The notes under the pieces: generated by a model
Seen by the model: only the letters and a program-made list of their open reading frames with translations
What the model was told of the DNA's origin: nothing
The model's database searches: none
Assembly: GCA_039881145.1 (NCBI GenBank)
Contig: JAYKKI010000027.1
Location: forward strand, 25,233,501-25,297,500
DNA: 64,000 bases
Direction: 5' to 3'
Source of the DNA: Druceiella hillmani
Lineage: Eukaryota > Arthropoda > Insecta > Lepidoptera > Hepialidae
Position numbers and translations under genes: made by a program
In this document: in pieces, positions 11,406 through 24,370 of the stretch
Layout: each line of letters opens with the position of its first letter
Position numbering within the stretch: position 1 is the stretch's first letter

Positions 11406-11696
11406 ATTGACTATATACAAAAAGATGAAAATTTGTGTACAGAGATGGCAGGTTTATAAGTTTCCAACCTAATAAAATCGCTGATTTGAAAAAGATATTG
11501 TTTATTGTAAATTCCGGATGAAAAATGAATATAATTTGATATTGAAAAATAACTTGATATTTGTATTATTTTTATCAATATCCATCTTGTTTGCTTGTCC
11601 TTCTTCTGAATCTTTTCTTTAACATATTATAATAATTTACCGTTGCTATTGAAATCTCAATTTAGCTGCAAACATAATGCCTCCCAAAATGTCACA

Positions 11697-12645
11697 TTAT
11701 TAGGTTCAGAGCTACAGGATCAACATTAAATAGGTCCAGGCCAGGACTTACACCATTGGTAGCCACGGATGAAAATGTCGAGCGTGTTATGGTTTCTATC
11801 GTTGAAAATCCCCGTTTATCACTGCGTACACGTTTATCGATATTGGGAATTCCGAAATCAACTTTACAGGTAATAATGCAAAAAAGCTCAAGTTCCATCC
11901 ATATAAAATTCAAATTGTTCAAGATTTACTCGATTCTGACTTTGAATTAAGAAAAACTTACGCGGAGGTGATGTTGTTGAGATTTCATACTGCTACCCGG
12001 ATGGGCAACATATGCTTTAGTGACGAAGCTCACTTTCTCATTGGAGGATATGTGAATAAGCAGAACTTTTGTTACTGGGATGTCCACAACCCAAGACAAA
12101 TGCATCAAGAGCCTTTACGTAAGCCTAAAGTAACAGTCTGGTGTGCCTTGTCTGCATCTGCAATCATAGGGCCTTATTTCTTTGAAAATCGACGTGGCCA
12201 AACTGTAACTGTGAATTCGGAGAGATATGTCCAGATGTTAAATGACTTTTTCAGAGTAGAACTACAGAATAGTCCATCCTTCAACCAAAACACATGGTTC
12301 CAGCAGGACGGGGCCACAGCTCACACTGCTAATGTGTCATTATTATTCCAGAAAGAAACATATCTCGAAACGGTACCGTACCGTGGCCACCTAGGTCACC
12401 CGATTTAAGCCCATGTGACTTTTTCTTATGGGGATACTTAAAATCCGTTGTTTACAAAACAAATCCGAGCACTGTGACACAACTTAAAGAAAATATTCGA
12501 GCCGAAGTCAGTAGGATACCCCAGTCGCTCTACAAACGCGTTTTTGAAAACATGCGTGCTAGACTCGAAGAGTGTGTCAGACGCGATGGCCGCCATTTGG
12601 AAAACGTGGTTTTTAAAAAATTAAATCCGCATTTGTTGTTATAAA
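11697..12645 (+). pseudogene. Tc1/mariner-superfamily (DDE) transposase pseudogene
   Basis: This would be the cut-and-paste transposase of an IS630/Tc1/mariner-type element. From 11,708 the frame shows a helix-turn-helix N-terminus (ENVERVMVSIVENPRL, then GIPKSTLQ near 11,850). A frameshift near 11,876-11,886 moves reading to KLKFHPYKIQIVQ. The catalytic core follows at 11,968-12,408: FSDEAHF (first Asp), GYVNKQNFCYW, KVTVWCALSASAIIGPYFFE, then WFQQDGATAHTA (second Asp). A second frameshift near 12,340-12,370 is needed to reach WPPRSPDLSPCDFFLWGYLK (third acidic position) and the tail ending near 12,643. At least two frameshifts make it non-functional. The motifs resemble insect rosa-like/DD41D elements, but I could not count the D-D spacing across the shift. 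Terminal inverted repeats were not found. Confidence 0.88.
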
Positions 12646-12769
12646 GTTAAAATAAACCTGCTTTGTATTAGAGGTGTAGTTTTTTTTACGATTTTTCAAA
12701 CATTGATATCTGCCACTGCACCTGTATAAGTTTACTTAGAAGAGAAAATATTTTTAAGTTTTATATTCA

Positions 12770-13220
12770 CCTTGTAATTTTTGTCTGTCATTAAGGATAT
12801 AAAGAGTCCTTATAATTTGGTCACATCCACTCGTTCATTTGTATGTCTTTCCGTCTGTCACAACTTCAAAGTTTCTTCAGATTTAGACCTTCCTGCACGA
12901 CATTTATGTCCTTATGACATCACTCTTTAGTCTATCTGTCTATCTGTGTATCACAGTCGTTTTCCTTGAAAACCATATTATGTAGCAACTTGTAATTTTG
13001 GCAAAGTGATAAAATAGGCAATAAGTACTGGCCACTTATTTCCCGAACCAATCTAAAACCAATCTAAACATTTTAATGACTATTTATTCTTGTCTTTGTA
13101 TGGAATAAGTGATATTAAAATTTTAAATATTTTGTTAATGACCTTCCCTCAAAGATATCAGTTTCTTTACGGATCTGATTGCATTTCATCATAGTTAGGA
13201 CACTTATCGGTTACTTGTTG
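12770..13220 (+). repeat. Repeat module D, copy 1
   Basis: Matches the reverse complement of 41,160-41,780. Anchors include AACTGATATCTTT-AGGGAAG on the opposite strand, GGCCAGTACTTAT versus GACCAGTACTTAT, and the AACTTCAAAGTTTCTTCAG region at 12,860-12,882. Non-coding. It lies directly before an inverted A fragment; D at 41 kb also lies within 1 kb of an A fragment, but in a different order. Confidence 0.7.
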
Positions 13221-13249
13221 AAATTGATTTAAGTTGTGCTCAAAGAAAT

Positions 13250-13620
13250 GTACACGAAATACTCTACGCCGTCGTCAGCGAATTTTTCTTTTGTGCTGGA
13301 CATGAATATTCTTTGTCAATAACGGGATTTGACAACGTTACATTGTTATCTCGGAATTTATCGTGTTTACTATCGATAAGGACTGACCGTAATGTTTGCT
13401 GAATAATTATTTCTATTTCACTCTGTTTATAAAGAAGTTGGAGATAAGTCTCAGAGAAAAAGCATCAAAGAGATGCCTTTTTCTGTGCTTGCGTAAGTAA
13501 TTATTACTAAGAAAGTAAATTATTTGAAAGCGTAAGCACATTTTTCACTCTAAAGTATTTTCATGTTTCAACATTCTTACCTACCATCATCTCATCTTAA
13601 ATACTTATTATATATTTTTT
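13250..13620 (-). repeat. Module A fragment, inverted
   Basis: Aligns with 5,190-5,500 and 51,930-52,250 in the same orientation and therefore with the reverse complement of about 720-1,060. The shared succession is TCAATAA-GG-ATTTG--A-CGTTACA, TCGTGTTTACT-TCGATAA and the later AAATTATTTGAAAGCGTA. It is more diverged than the other copies. Confidence 0.65.
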
Positions 13621-14101
13621 TATCTTCTTAACAACTTACCAATATATTTGAATGATTTATAATGTTTTAATTTAGGACAGAGTAGATCATAAAATGCCTT
13701 ATATTTTTTTTTAATTAAACACAGATTCCTCATTTCGGGGATTCTTAATATACTAAGCTATTTATTAAAATTATAACAATAAATGATGCATATGACTTTA
13801 TATTAAAGTCTTTATATTATTTTCGCTGTGTGAATATATTGCCTATTGCAGCTTTCACAAGCCTACAATCGACAACTTGATTGCTTATATCGCTTTAATT
13901 TATAAATGTAGTTTTATCGAAATAATTTTACATTGAAGTACTTATTAAATGCCATTGTGCTAAATATTTTTCAGTGTGTTCACATATGTGTTGGAAAGTT
14001 AGAGGGGTACGAATGCACTGTTAAAGTCTTAGAGAAATTGTCACTTATATTTAAAGGACGTTTTCAATGACATATGGCCGGTTTCTTCAAAAAATTTATA
14101 G

Positions 14102-14337
14102 CGATTTTTTTCACAATTAAATGAAACTACGTGATGTAGTATTATTTCTACTTTCTTTACTTTCTTTGCAAAGATCTTTGCTAATATCCCACCTGAAGAT
14201 GTTGTAATACAACGAAACCTAGGTAGTGGTAAAGAAAATAAAGAAAGTAGAAATAATACTACATCGCGTAGTTTAATTTAATTGTGAATAATGCATTTCT
14301 ACAAAATTAACGCCAAATATATTCAGTACCGATTTTT
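14102..14337. mobile_element. Hairpin element copy 2 (left arm shortened)
   Basis: The element runs 14,111-14,324 and starts and ends exactly like the copy at 8,426-8,721 (TCACAATTAAATGAAAC ... AAATATATTC), keeping the right arm and asymmetric tail. The left arm has lost about 80 bp (the CCTAGGTTTCG part), so the stem is incomplete. Both flanks carry CGATTTTT (14,103-14,110 and 14,330-14,337), preceded by TAG or TAC, consistent with an 11-13 bp target duplication. The two copies differ in stem integrity but little in sequence, so both look fairly young compared with their surroundings. Confidence 0.8.
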
Positions 14338-15345
14338 CTATTCAATATTTCTATCTAACCGGATAACCTGTCAAAATCGTTTCTGAAAGCCCGATAGCGA
14401 GTTGTCTATTCGATAAAATTCCGTTAACTAAACAAAAATGGCTGTTTACCTGTTTCATAACAAATGTTGTAATGGCTGTTTACCTGTGACATGCATGGTT
14501 AAAAGGTTAAAGGGATCACAATTCACACTCCTGACACGCGCAGTAGATCCCATTATAGGATTTCATTGAAAAGTTTGGATTGCATTGTTTACACGTAAAT
14601 ATGGCTGCGTATTAATTCATTGCAAAACAATAGATAAAACAGACTACAAAAAGATTTCGTCAATTGTTCGACAATGAGCAGGCAAGACAGCTTTTACGAA
14701 TTTTGAGTGTAATTATGCCGCACATAGTTCCAAATAGAGAGGAAATTCGATTTTTTTGAACATAATAGATTTGTAATAATTTTTCCGGATAGGTTCGGAT
14801 AGATCCGGATCCGGATCTCACATAAATGCATGCTCCGTACACCTTTTCACTAGTGACATAGAATCCATGAGTTGTAACGCACTGAGCATTCACTATTATA
14901 ACTTTTCTTGGAAATGTCATTTTATTTAGATTCGATAATTGTTGTTAAATCGTCGTCCAGGAAGCTCGTTTGAATTTAGGTAATAAATCACCCTATCCAG
15001 CTTTGCATTGCCACAATTTTTGGATAATAATTTTAGCACAAACTAATATCGAGATCATAAATCCACGCAATGTTTGATAGGATTAGTGTGTTTTAGATTC
15101 GTCTCATGCTTCTCCTTATATGTGATTTCGGCGTTTTGTTCGATTCCAATGAATGCCTAACGTTTTTATTTGAGATGTATGTCCGTAAATAAATTGATGC
15201 CAGCAGGTTGTTCATTTATAGTTTCTACAACCTCAGTGTTGTCCGATGTCCATTTTCTAAGAGTATATCATCCCGCATTTGTCAGCTCCATGAGTTCTTT
15301 GTTTAAGTTTTTTGGGTCTTTGATAGTATCTGTTCCTGTCATTAT

Positions 15346-15357
15346 ATGGTCTACATA
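15346..15357 (-). other. Mutated reverse-transcriptase catalytic box (YVDH for YVDD)
   Basis: Within the BEL/Pao relic, the codons for the Y-x-D-D box read Y-V-D-H. The second catalytic aspartate is therefore lost, which on its own would inactivate the enzyme. Confidence 0.8.
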
Positions 15358-17289
15358 GCAGTCGCGTTTCAGAATTTCACTGGCCGTTAGAAATATTGAA
15401 CGTTCATGCTCAGCTAATAGTAGAACGAACGTGTAACCGAGCATGTTGAGAACGCGAATGAACGTGTACGTGTAACCGAATGTGGTGCCGATTCGCAACT
15501 GATTAAAACTATCGTGATACATATCCTGTTCGCCGAGGAGAACATTATACATCTTTTCGATGTTTGTTAATAAAAAAATTTGAAATCTCCGATATCTGAC
15601 GATGATGTCAAAGCTTCTTGTACTTTGAACGACGGCTCCGACTTTTATGCAATCATTCAAAGAAATTCACGTACTAGTTTTTGATGAGGCATTAAAAACA
15701 GTTCCTACTTTCGTGGTTGAGCTCGATTCTTTGATTACGGGATGATGGGGTAGGAAAAAATTCTGTTGTTTAATTTAATGTGAATTGATACGTTTCATTG
15801 TTCCTCGTGTGATAGCTTCACGCATACCTTTAATATATTGTGTTTTAACTCTAGATGTTTCTTGAGTTTTTTCTCTAATGCAATGAATTGTTTCTCGGTG
15901 CTTTTATATGATTCATGACGAATAATGTATCGCCCTGACCTATTTTCTCGATGGGGGGGGGGGCGGGTGAGTTTAAAATGTTCTTCTGCTTGATATTCTT
16001 CCTCAGATCAAAATGTCATCTTTTCTACTTCCTCCATTTCCCAAAATTTTGGTATGCTTTTGTGTAGTGAGTTAAACGTTAGCATGCAGTTATTATTTTT
16101 ACATTTCATCGTTTCCTACTTTTCCAGAATTTATTCAGCCTAATTTTGTTTTATACAGTCGCACCTGTCCTATTTGACGCCGAGTAATATATCAATTTCG
16201 CCCGGCTCATAAAATTTTGAATCGGTGAGTTTTGTATTGTGCGGTATTTGGAGAACACGTTTATCTATATATTCATTTGGTAAATGGTTACAAATACGCG
16301 GAAGTACTAAAAATTCTACTATATCGCTGTAACTGTTGAATTTTGATTGGATTTCTATTTTGACTGTATGTTTCATACGAGTTTGTAGTTGGTTTAAGCC
16401 GCCAGTTTTTTCGTGATTATATGCGATTGTGATCCATTGTCCACTAACACTGAAGCTTGAATAATTTCAACATTTCTTGCTTTTATGTTAATTAACGCTG
16501 CTGATAATGAAACGTATAGGTACTTCGTATCCACTATGGCACTATGTACCTTTATGTTTGACCTTCCCGGAGGTTTATCTATTTCCGATTTTTTTCATTT
16601 TTGTTTATTATCGTAGTTATTCGCTTTATTGTAATGCATTAATGCATTACATTTTTTCCCGCATTCCCTACAACTTGACCATTTGCACTCACTACTACGG
16701 TCTCCAATATTTAAACAATTTAAACATGCTTTAGCTGCCTAGATTTTCTCAATGTATTCATTTATATCCATCTTTTGTAATTTTTTAAATGCATATACTT
16801 TAAGATTTTTCTTACAAATAATACAGTCCCAATTTTTTATGTGGTCGTCAATACTTGTTTTTTATGTGAATGACTTTTTGTTTGGTTTAAATCTGTGCTT
16901 ATGGCCGTCATTCTTAATATTTTCCGACGTTCCTTTAAACGCGAAATTGCATATTTTGTGCATTTCGGTGCCTGGAATCGACTTTTGCCATGCTGTGTAT
17001 TGTTCTCATAGATTTTTGATGTGAGAATGCAAATTAATAATGAGCTCAACGGGTTCGCCTAATGATTCCAAAGATTGTATGCGAGTTAAAATTGTATCTA
17101 GAAACTTTCTTAATTTAACTGCAGATTCTTTAGTCATCGTTATTAATTTTAGTAATATAAACATTTGATTTTATATGATTACGCATTCGTTATCGAAACG
17201 GGCTTTCACCGATTCCCACGCAACTAAATAATTTTCCTTGGATACTTTTATGCTTCAATTATTCGATTTCACACATTTCAAACGATTCA

Positions 17290-17332
17290 TACCACCGGAA
17301 AAATTCCAAGTTTAAAAACTTGGAATTTTTTT
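17290..17332. repeat. Small hairpin inside the BEL/Pao gag relic
   Basis: AAATTCCAAGTTT and AAACTTGGAATTT form a 13-bp stem with almost no loop. It lies within the gag frame, so it may be chance or a small local inverted duplication. Confidence 0.8.
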
Positions 17333-17649
17333 AAATTCAGAGAGCCACGGTTGGTCATGAATGAATCGTTTAAATTTGTATAGAAATCTACCCATTATTC
17401 ATAAGAGCCATCAAAGGTTACAAGTTCAACATTTGGCAGTTTTATATGGTGTGGTCGCGTCGTATTTGAGTTATGTATTTCATTTAAGCTTGCGATTGGT
17501 TATGCTGATGTGGACATAATTGAATTCATTATCTATTATATCCCGGACATGACTGATTTGTGCATAATACAATTTTTCAATTTCAAATTCGGTCGAAGTA
17601 TTGTTAGTCACTATATAAATCATAATTAGAATGCCAGTACACAGATGGA

Positions 17650-20400
17650 CAAATTAGGTCTCATTACGGCAGAAATAACTTGAAGAAGGATGGCGGACTG
17701 ATCACACGGGCGTTAGGCTGACGACATGGTTAAGAGAAAGTTTTGCGTAGTACAGGCCTTTATGTAACTAACCCGTAGTTATACATTTGCAGAACGTAAT
17801 ACCTAAGGGTGGTAGTATAAAAATACCTATGTAAATAATTAAATTAGGGAATAAATATTATTATTATAATCATTATTAAGTTACTTAACAATTTTCATAT
17901 GTTCTTTATATTATATTATAGTTTCCGCCAAAACCGAATTTATTCCACATATGTTGGAATCTGTGGGTGAACTATTAGAATAAATCATTTCAGATGTCTT
18001 CTCCAAAGAGCTTTGCGAAACAGTTACAACTTACTTTGCGGTCATCAAAAGAATACCTTGAAGATTAGCTTTTATTTTCAGAAAAAAATATAAACATTTG
18101 GACGCACGGTCAAGATTATCTGGACGATGACCATTTTTATTTCCTGTACCAATTTTGAGAAAGAGCTACAGGTTAATTTGAGACTATTAAGTGAACACTT
18201 CAAAGTTTATCGTTTACTTTCATAAAAAACTATAAAATTTGGAGAAAAATATAAATGCAAGGTCTAAATTGTCGGACAAACGATTATTCTACATCAGATA
18301 TATTTAAAGAAAACTAGCCAAGTAAATTTAAAAAATTGACTTGAGTTCTTTAACCATGGGTTTGCTTTTATTTAGCCACTTTGTACCTAGCGGTAAAACA
18401 AGACACAAACCGCATTATAATTTTTGATCAAGTTATAAGTGAATTAGTTATCTTTGTGATGAACTATAATAAAGTTGCCATATTCGTGTTGGTTAATATG
18501 TACAATAACGTAATTACATATATTTTTTAATTTATTAACGCAAGTAGACCAAAATTTTAAAAAGACTGATTAATTCAGCCGTGTTTGTATATTAGATGGG
18601 GATGTGGCTTTATCATCAAATGTTCTTGAAGTGTGTCGATATCGTTTGACAATAAAAAACAGCTCCAATTCTTAAAATAATGTAATAATCCAATGGTTCC
18701 AAAATTAAATTACCTTTTTGGTTCTTTAAAAATGAATGGCTCGTTACAAATACCTTCAATTTCGCTTCAGTTAAAGTGCTGGCGTTTTTAATTACATGCG
18801 CAATATTATGAACATTTTATCAGTTAAAATAGTCTGATCAAAGGAAATATGTAACTCCAGTAGGCATTTTCATATCACATTTTGCTTATGTTTCATATTA
18901 CTTAGAGATGAATATTATTTATGTAAAAGCACCACAATTATAATTTTTAACGAAAAACAATGTATGCTATGAGGTTTAAAGAGAAATTTGGACCTGATTG
19001 ATTAGACATATGTGATTAAATTGTTTGTCTATAAGATCGGTTTTCTGCCGAATCGATCGATTTGTCGATAAGATCGATTTTCTATCGGTCGAAATCGAAT
19101 TTATAGCTAAAATTCAATCGATTTTAATTTTTTTTATAAGTATATGTTTAAATTTAGGCTCGAAGTGAAGGCAACAAAATATTTATTAATATAAAAATGA
19201 TTCTGAATTACTTATTCATTAATAAATATTTGTGTATTTTTCACCAAAGTAACGTTTATATTTTTCATAAGTTTGTTGCCGTTTTAAAATTTATTAGGCT
19301 TGATATTGTAAATTGTGTTTAAAATAAATAAAAAGTAATTGAAATATCTCCATTTTATTCGTATTCATATATTTTGCTGTCTACGTAAAAAATCCTTTTT
19401 TTGTATTAAATAATATGTAAAAAAGTAAGAAATAAACACACACCTGTTGGGAATAGCAGATGTAGATAATATATTATAAAATACAGAGATATTAGAAATT
19501 TGTAAAATAAATCTTATATTACGGTCTTGTGAAATGGTGACATTTTTATATCTATTAATTACCAGAAGACTCTAATTCTAATTTAAGATAAACATATTTT
19601 CTTACACTCTTGTAAGCAGGCTAGTTGCAAATAATAAATATAATATTTTAATGCCGTGGTAGCGTATTCTTTAAATTTTAGTTAAAAGTAGCATGTCATA
19701 AAATAACGAGTATTGTATAATATAAGAAAACTATCTTTTGACTGAATTTATACTTATTTTTTAACACTTTTTTATTACGTCGATTTTTATATGACTACTT
19801 ATATAATGGAATGGGCGAAACTAAATTTCATGCATTTGCAATAGTTGCATCATCATGAAACTTAGCAATTGTGTATAGTTCTTATGACAACATAATGATT
19901 TCTTAAGAAAAAAATAAATAACGAAATTTTTAAATTAAATTTTCACTTACTTCTAGATGTCCAAATTATTTAAAATGTTTGCACACGTATCAAGAATCGA
20001 TGACAAAACAACAATTTCATAATATAAAAAAAATCAGAATCGATTTTCTAGAGAAAGAAACTCATTGCATTTGACTAAACCATCAGGTCTAAATTACGAT
20101 GCAAACTTCATAATAAATATTACATCATTAAAAATTAAACTGATGGTATTCATACATAAATAATACCACAAAAGTAAATCATTTTTAGTACTCTGTAACT
20201 GAATGTCAAAAACGAGACTCTTATAATATAATTACGAATCATTACAGTTTAAAATTATGTAATTAAAATGTACAGAAAGATATAATTGAATGACGTGAAT
20301 GTGAAATTTTAATAACACCTTCTCGCAGAATCTGTTGAACTAGGTGTCATTTCAAAATAAAAATGAATATACTAGTAACGTTCTGTGTGTCATGTTTTCA
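17650..20400. other. AT-rich DNA without a recognised gene
   Basis: No coding frame is supported. At 19,028-19,105 there is a local cluster of ATCGAT/TCGATC motifs on both strands. At 18,080-18,285 two similar stretches (around AAAATATAAACATTTGGA and AAAATATAAATGCAAGG) suggest an old local duplication. Confidence 0.55.
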
Positions 20401-20629
20401 CCTAATTTTTAACCACATATCTTAAAATGGGCCTTAAATATTTGGGTCTACTTAAATTAAAAATTATAGGTAATCACGTTATTTCACATAGAAATCAACA
20501 TGTGTATAGCAACTTCATTGCAAGTGACTATGAAGATAATTATGTGTGGGTATATTTTTATAAACAAAAGTTTTGGGAGAAATATATTTTAAATAGTTTC
20601 TTGCTACAGGTTATGTTGCAGATTCAGAG

Positions 20630-20631
<2 letters not shown>

Positions 20632-20689
<58 letters not shown>

Positions 20690-20694
20690 TACAT
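20632..20694. repeat. Compound (TA)n(CA)n microsatellite
   Basis: About 20 TA units run into about 8 CA units. It produces spurious IYIYIY and THTHTH translation, which is not a protein. Confidence 0.95.
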
Positions 20695-20699
20695 GAGTT

Positions 20700-23600
20700 T
20701 TTTTGTCTTTGGGAGTTTGATAGTCGAGAAGTATTGCGCATTTCGACACACTTTTAGTCCTCTAAAGTACTAGCCTCGTCGATGAATTGCGACCTTCTTC
20801 TCGTGCCATGTATATAGTCACTTTATTCGGTACTGTTAATAACTTACTTGGAGAACTCATGAGTATTCTTTATTAAGCAGTGATGTAAATGTTAAGATTT
20901 CTGCTTTACAATAAACAACCAAGTGAGAAAGTTAAGACTTTATTTATAGTTTTGAATTTAATTTACTCTATGGCCTTCTGAAAATTATCTGCCCGATCCA
21001 ACGTATGCACGATGAAAAACCTTCATTAATGTATTGGGTTCTTTAGAGATAATTTGATGTGTATACGAGGATTTAAGTAGGGATCATATTTCAGACGTTC
21101 GTATAGAAGGTTATTATCAAACCTAAACATTGTTCTAGATTATTCTGTTATTCGTCCATTTGATTTAGCTTTTCAGTTTCTACGTCAGATAAATTGTTTT
21201 TCCGTAGATGTTTATCTATTAGTAATTGAAGGTTGAATGTAGTGTAGGTTGCTTTTTCGGTTGTATTAATTTAATATCTAATTCGTAACAAGTACGTAAA
21301 TTGTCAATCTCTTTTGTTTTTAATTTTATTTAGCCTCTGTATTTTAATAGCTTCCTGGAAATTTTAATATACTCCTTAGTAATAAATGTTTTTTATCATG
21401 ACATTAAAATTCCATAAAAATTTTTAGAGTCTTACTGTATCAACGGCCAATATAATATACATAGTCCATACAGTGCAATTATTTTTATATCTTGCATATT
21501 GTTATGAAGCTATTAATCTTTATTTTATTCGAATAATTTCAGTATTATCTCGTTTTCCTCACTTAAGACCTGCCGATTGTTTATACTTTTTTAATACAGG
21601 AGTTAACTTTCAGCATCGAGATGTCTCAAATCAAAAACAAAATTTTTGATAAGCAAATGGTAATATACAACGTTTGCCTATAATTTGCACAAATATAGTA
21701 AAGTCTGCGTATTACTAAATCGGTAAATGTTATATTTATGTCACATTCTTTGCATTTCAGCTTTTCTAGGTGTGAAGTAAAGGTGTGTGTAATAGTGCTT
21801 CTATTGGAAGTTCAAATCGGTGGCCTTCAGTTCTTTGTGGATAGACTTTTGGAAAGCGTCTAATGCTCTAATATATAAGGATAAGGATTTTACTTCCACA
21901 AAAGTGCCAGATATTCGAACATTAACCCTTTTTCCTGGAAGATACCATCTATATAAAGAAACGTTTTATCAATATTGAATTTATTTTATTTAAATTTTGA
22001 ACATATTTATTACGTGCCAAGGTAAAGTTGAAAGTGTAATTGGGGTCCTATTAGAATTTCAAATCAATTGTCTTTAATTCAGTTTTAGTGAATAAATAAT
22101 CGAAAAATTATTATCACTAATAATTTTGTTATTACCCAAATACCTCGAAGCCAAAAAGAAAGGTAATTATTCCAACACTCTCAATTCATTTAATAAGGAG
22201 ATTCTAGTTCATGGAGAAAATGTGCCGTAGAAATTTGTGTATGAATAATTATTAAAAAATTATCCACTATAAAGTTGGAAATAAAATAAGCTCTAAAATT
22301 TCTTATGTCCCCAACAAATAATTTAGATATCTTAAAATTAAAAACTATAAAGTAGAAAAATGTTTTTAACATTTTTTTTCATAGTTGAAGGCCTGACTAC
22401 CTTACACTATCTGTAATAATAATAGACTGCACCATTAGTTGAAATATATTCCCTGGTTAGACGTGAGATAAAGAAACCCTAAGAAAGTAACGCTTTTTGT
22501 GAATAATAAGTATTATAATGTATGGAATAGGAAAGACAGCCTAACTTGACGATTTGGTGCATTTTAAATAAACAAGAAGAAAATCTGAATTGTTATTGGA
22601 ACTGAAATCAACCTGAAGAAGCAATTAAGGAATCAACGTATACTTATTTTTATAAATGAAATGTTTTATGGTGAGCAGGAATAGCACTTGTAAAAAAATC
22701 CTTGCATAAAATAAGGAAATTTCATACCATGCTTAAAATACAAATCTAGATTACTTTAGTAATACCTGTTTATATGTCTCCCCGTCCGAAAATCAAAAAC
22801 TCCGTATTCCAAGTCCAAAACAATATTTTGCTCAAATTATTTGACAACATACATAATTTGCTAACATGGAAAGTTTTTGCTTATTTGATAAAGAAAACAT
22901 GGAACATGTTCGTTAAAATATCGAATTTATCCGACGTCGAACAAAATTCTATACCCTTTCGATATATTAACTGTGAAACAAATACGTATTGCAAAGGATT
23001 TTCTGAAATTTATGTCTGTATTTACTTTAATCCTAGCAGGACCATCTTGTCAACGTTATATCAATATCTAATTATCCTGCATTGAATAGTGATATTTGTG
23101 TAAATTTATATTAATAATATTTGCGGTAAGTACGTTTTTTCACTTTATCTGCTTATAACTGACATTTCCCGAGCTCCTAATTTTTTTAACATTATCTCTA
23201 CAAAAGTCTAGAAAGTATAGAAAAATTAAAAACTATTAATTTGGAATTTTGTAAACGTAGATAATACTAAATAATGGATTTAAAAATGTCTTTGTGTGAG
23301 GTTTACTTGGTTTTAATACTGTTATTGTTGTAATTGGATATAATAACAACTACAAGAATGTAAATAGTTACAAAATGCGATAATGTTTAAAAGTCACGAG
23401 TTACAAGTGAGTAGGTGTTGTATTAGTCCATACTTTTGTATAAGTAAGACTCACCATCGCATAACTATTTATATTCAATTAATTTCAAAGAAAATTTACT
23501 CTTCAAAATTTTCTTTTTATTTCTATTAATGGTAAAAGGATACACAGTTTTTCTCGAGCGATCACATCGAAGCTTCGGTGTGTTTCCTTGAGAATCTGAG

Positions 23601-24290
23601 TTCAAGATTTAAAAGCGAGATATACCAAAATACAGGAAATCATCCATATTATTAACATTCGATTCAGTGGTAAAATATGGTCATACTTCCATGTTTAAAA
23701 ATTACTGAAAATCATTGCAATTATTTTTATATCAATTACGTCTTAAAAAATATCTCTCCATTTTAAATAGAGTATAGACTTATGTCAGTATTATTATATT
23801 GAAATGCAGGTTGAATATATTGGCAAAACCATCTATTCACAAAAACTTCTAAGTGAATGTAGATTATGTTATAAAAAAAAATTAAAAAAGCCATAAAATT
23901 GGTATTATAAATTTACGCAGTGCAAAAGACGAAAATTTCATATAAATATTTGGATAAATCTCAACACAAGTCTTATTTTTTTTCATTATATATAAAAATT
24001 AATTACGTACATTTCATTACATTTATCTTTATTTTAAGCACTTTGTTATTGCCGTATTTGGTTATGAGCAGTACTTGTCTAATTTAACAAAGAAAGTATT
24101 TAATCAAATTATATTTATTCAATAAAGCATATTAATTTAGAGATATTTCGAAATTCCAAGTATACAAAAATTGTAACAACTAAAAATTGGCAATTTCGTG
24201 TTTTACCATGGAATACTCATGGCAAAAGATTCAATTGGAATTTGGCCGACTTTATATTTAGTATATTTCGCTTAACGTTTGAGTTTTTAA
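20700..24290. other. AT-rich DNA without a recognised gene
   Basis: The longest frame, 22,774-23,085 (103 codons, plus strand), has no recognisable motif, signal peptide or membrane segment and is bounded by equally AT-rich DNA. It could be a decayed exon or chance. Nothing else is supported. Confidence 0.5.
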
Positions 24291-24292
24291 AT

Positions 24293-24360
24293 AAACAAAA
24301 TACTGAAAACAAAATACTGAAAACTGTTTTTTCAACAAAATACTGAAAACTGTTTTTTCG
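24293..24360. repeat. Short imperfect tandem repeat (ACAAAATACTGAAAAC unit)
   Basis: Three occurrences of CAAAATACTGAAAAC between 24,295 and 24,350, two followed by TGTTTTTTC. It lies immediately before the 57-bp minisatellite. Confidence 0.85.
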
Positions 24361-24370
24361 CGTTCAGTTA

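Larger units (their letters stand above)
14650..17480 (-). pseudogene. BEL/Pao retrotransposon gag-pol pseudogene
   Basis: Reads from high to low coordinate in the canonical order. Gag: 17,450-17,300 has LVTFDGSYE and WVDFYTNLNDSF, and 17,240-17,050 has YLVAWESVKARF, matching the gag domain annotated as DUF1759. A CLNC / CKWSSCREC zinc-knuckle-like segment follows at 16,735-16,640. Protease: ASVLVDNGSQSHIITKKLAA near 16,460-16,400, with the D-S/T-G active site changed to D-N-G, continuing to LVLPRICNHLP and FYEPGEIDILLG at 16,165. Reverse transcriptase: HHPVIKESSSTTKVG at about 15,735, LLTNIEKMYN (usual ADIEKMY; Asp replaced by Asn) near 15,560, and CYVDHIMTGTDT at about 15,360-15,325 (usual YVDD box damaged). 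Linker/RNase H start: KVYGACIYVRS at 14,850-14,820. Integrase and LTRs are not seen. Several stops and frameshifts. A 12-G run at 15,953-15,964 lies inside it. Confidence 0.9.

Noticed and set aside
11692..11922. Minus-strand frame across the transposase N-terminus
   Set aside because: Shadow of the plus-strand transposase, whose helix-turn-helix motif is clear on the other strand.
15953..15964. Run of 12 G as a possible regulatory or quadruplex site
   Set aside because: A single homopolymer inside the decayed BEL/Pao pol. It is more likely slippage or an assembly artefact.
16507..17049. Plus-strand frames over 16.5-17.0 kb
   Set aside because: Antisense shadows of the BEL/Pao gag region on the minus strand.
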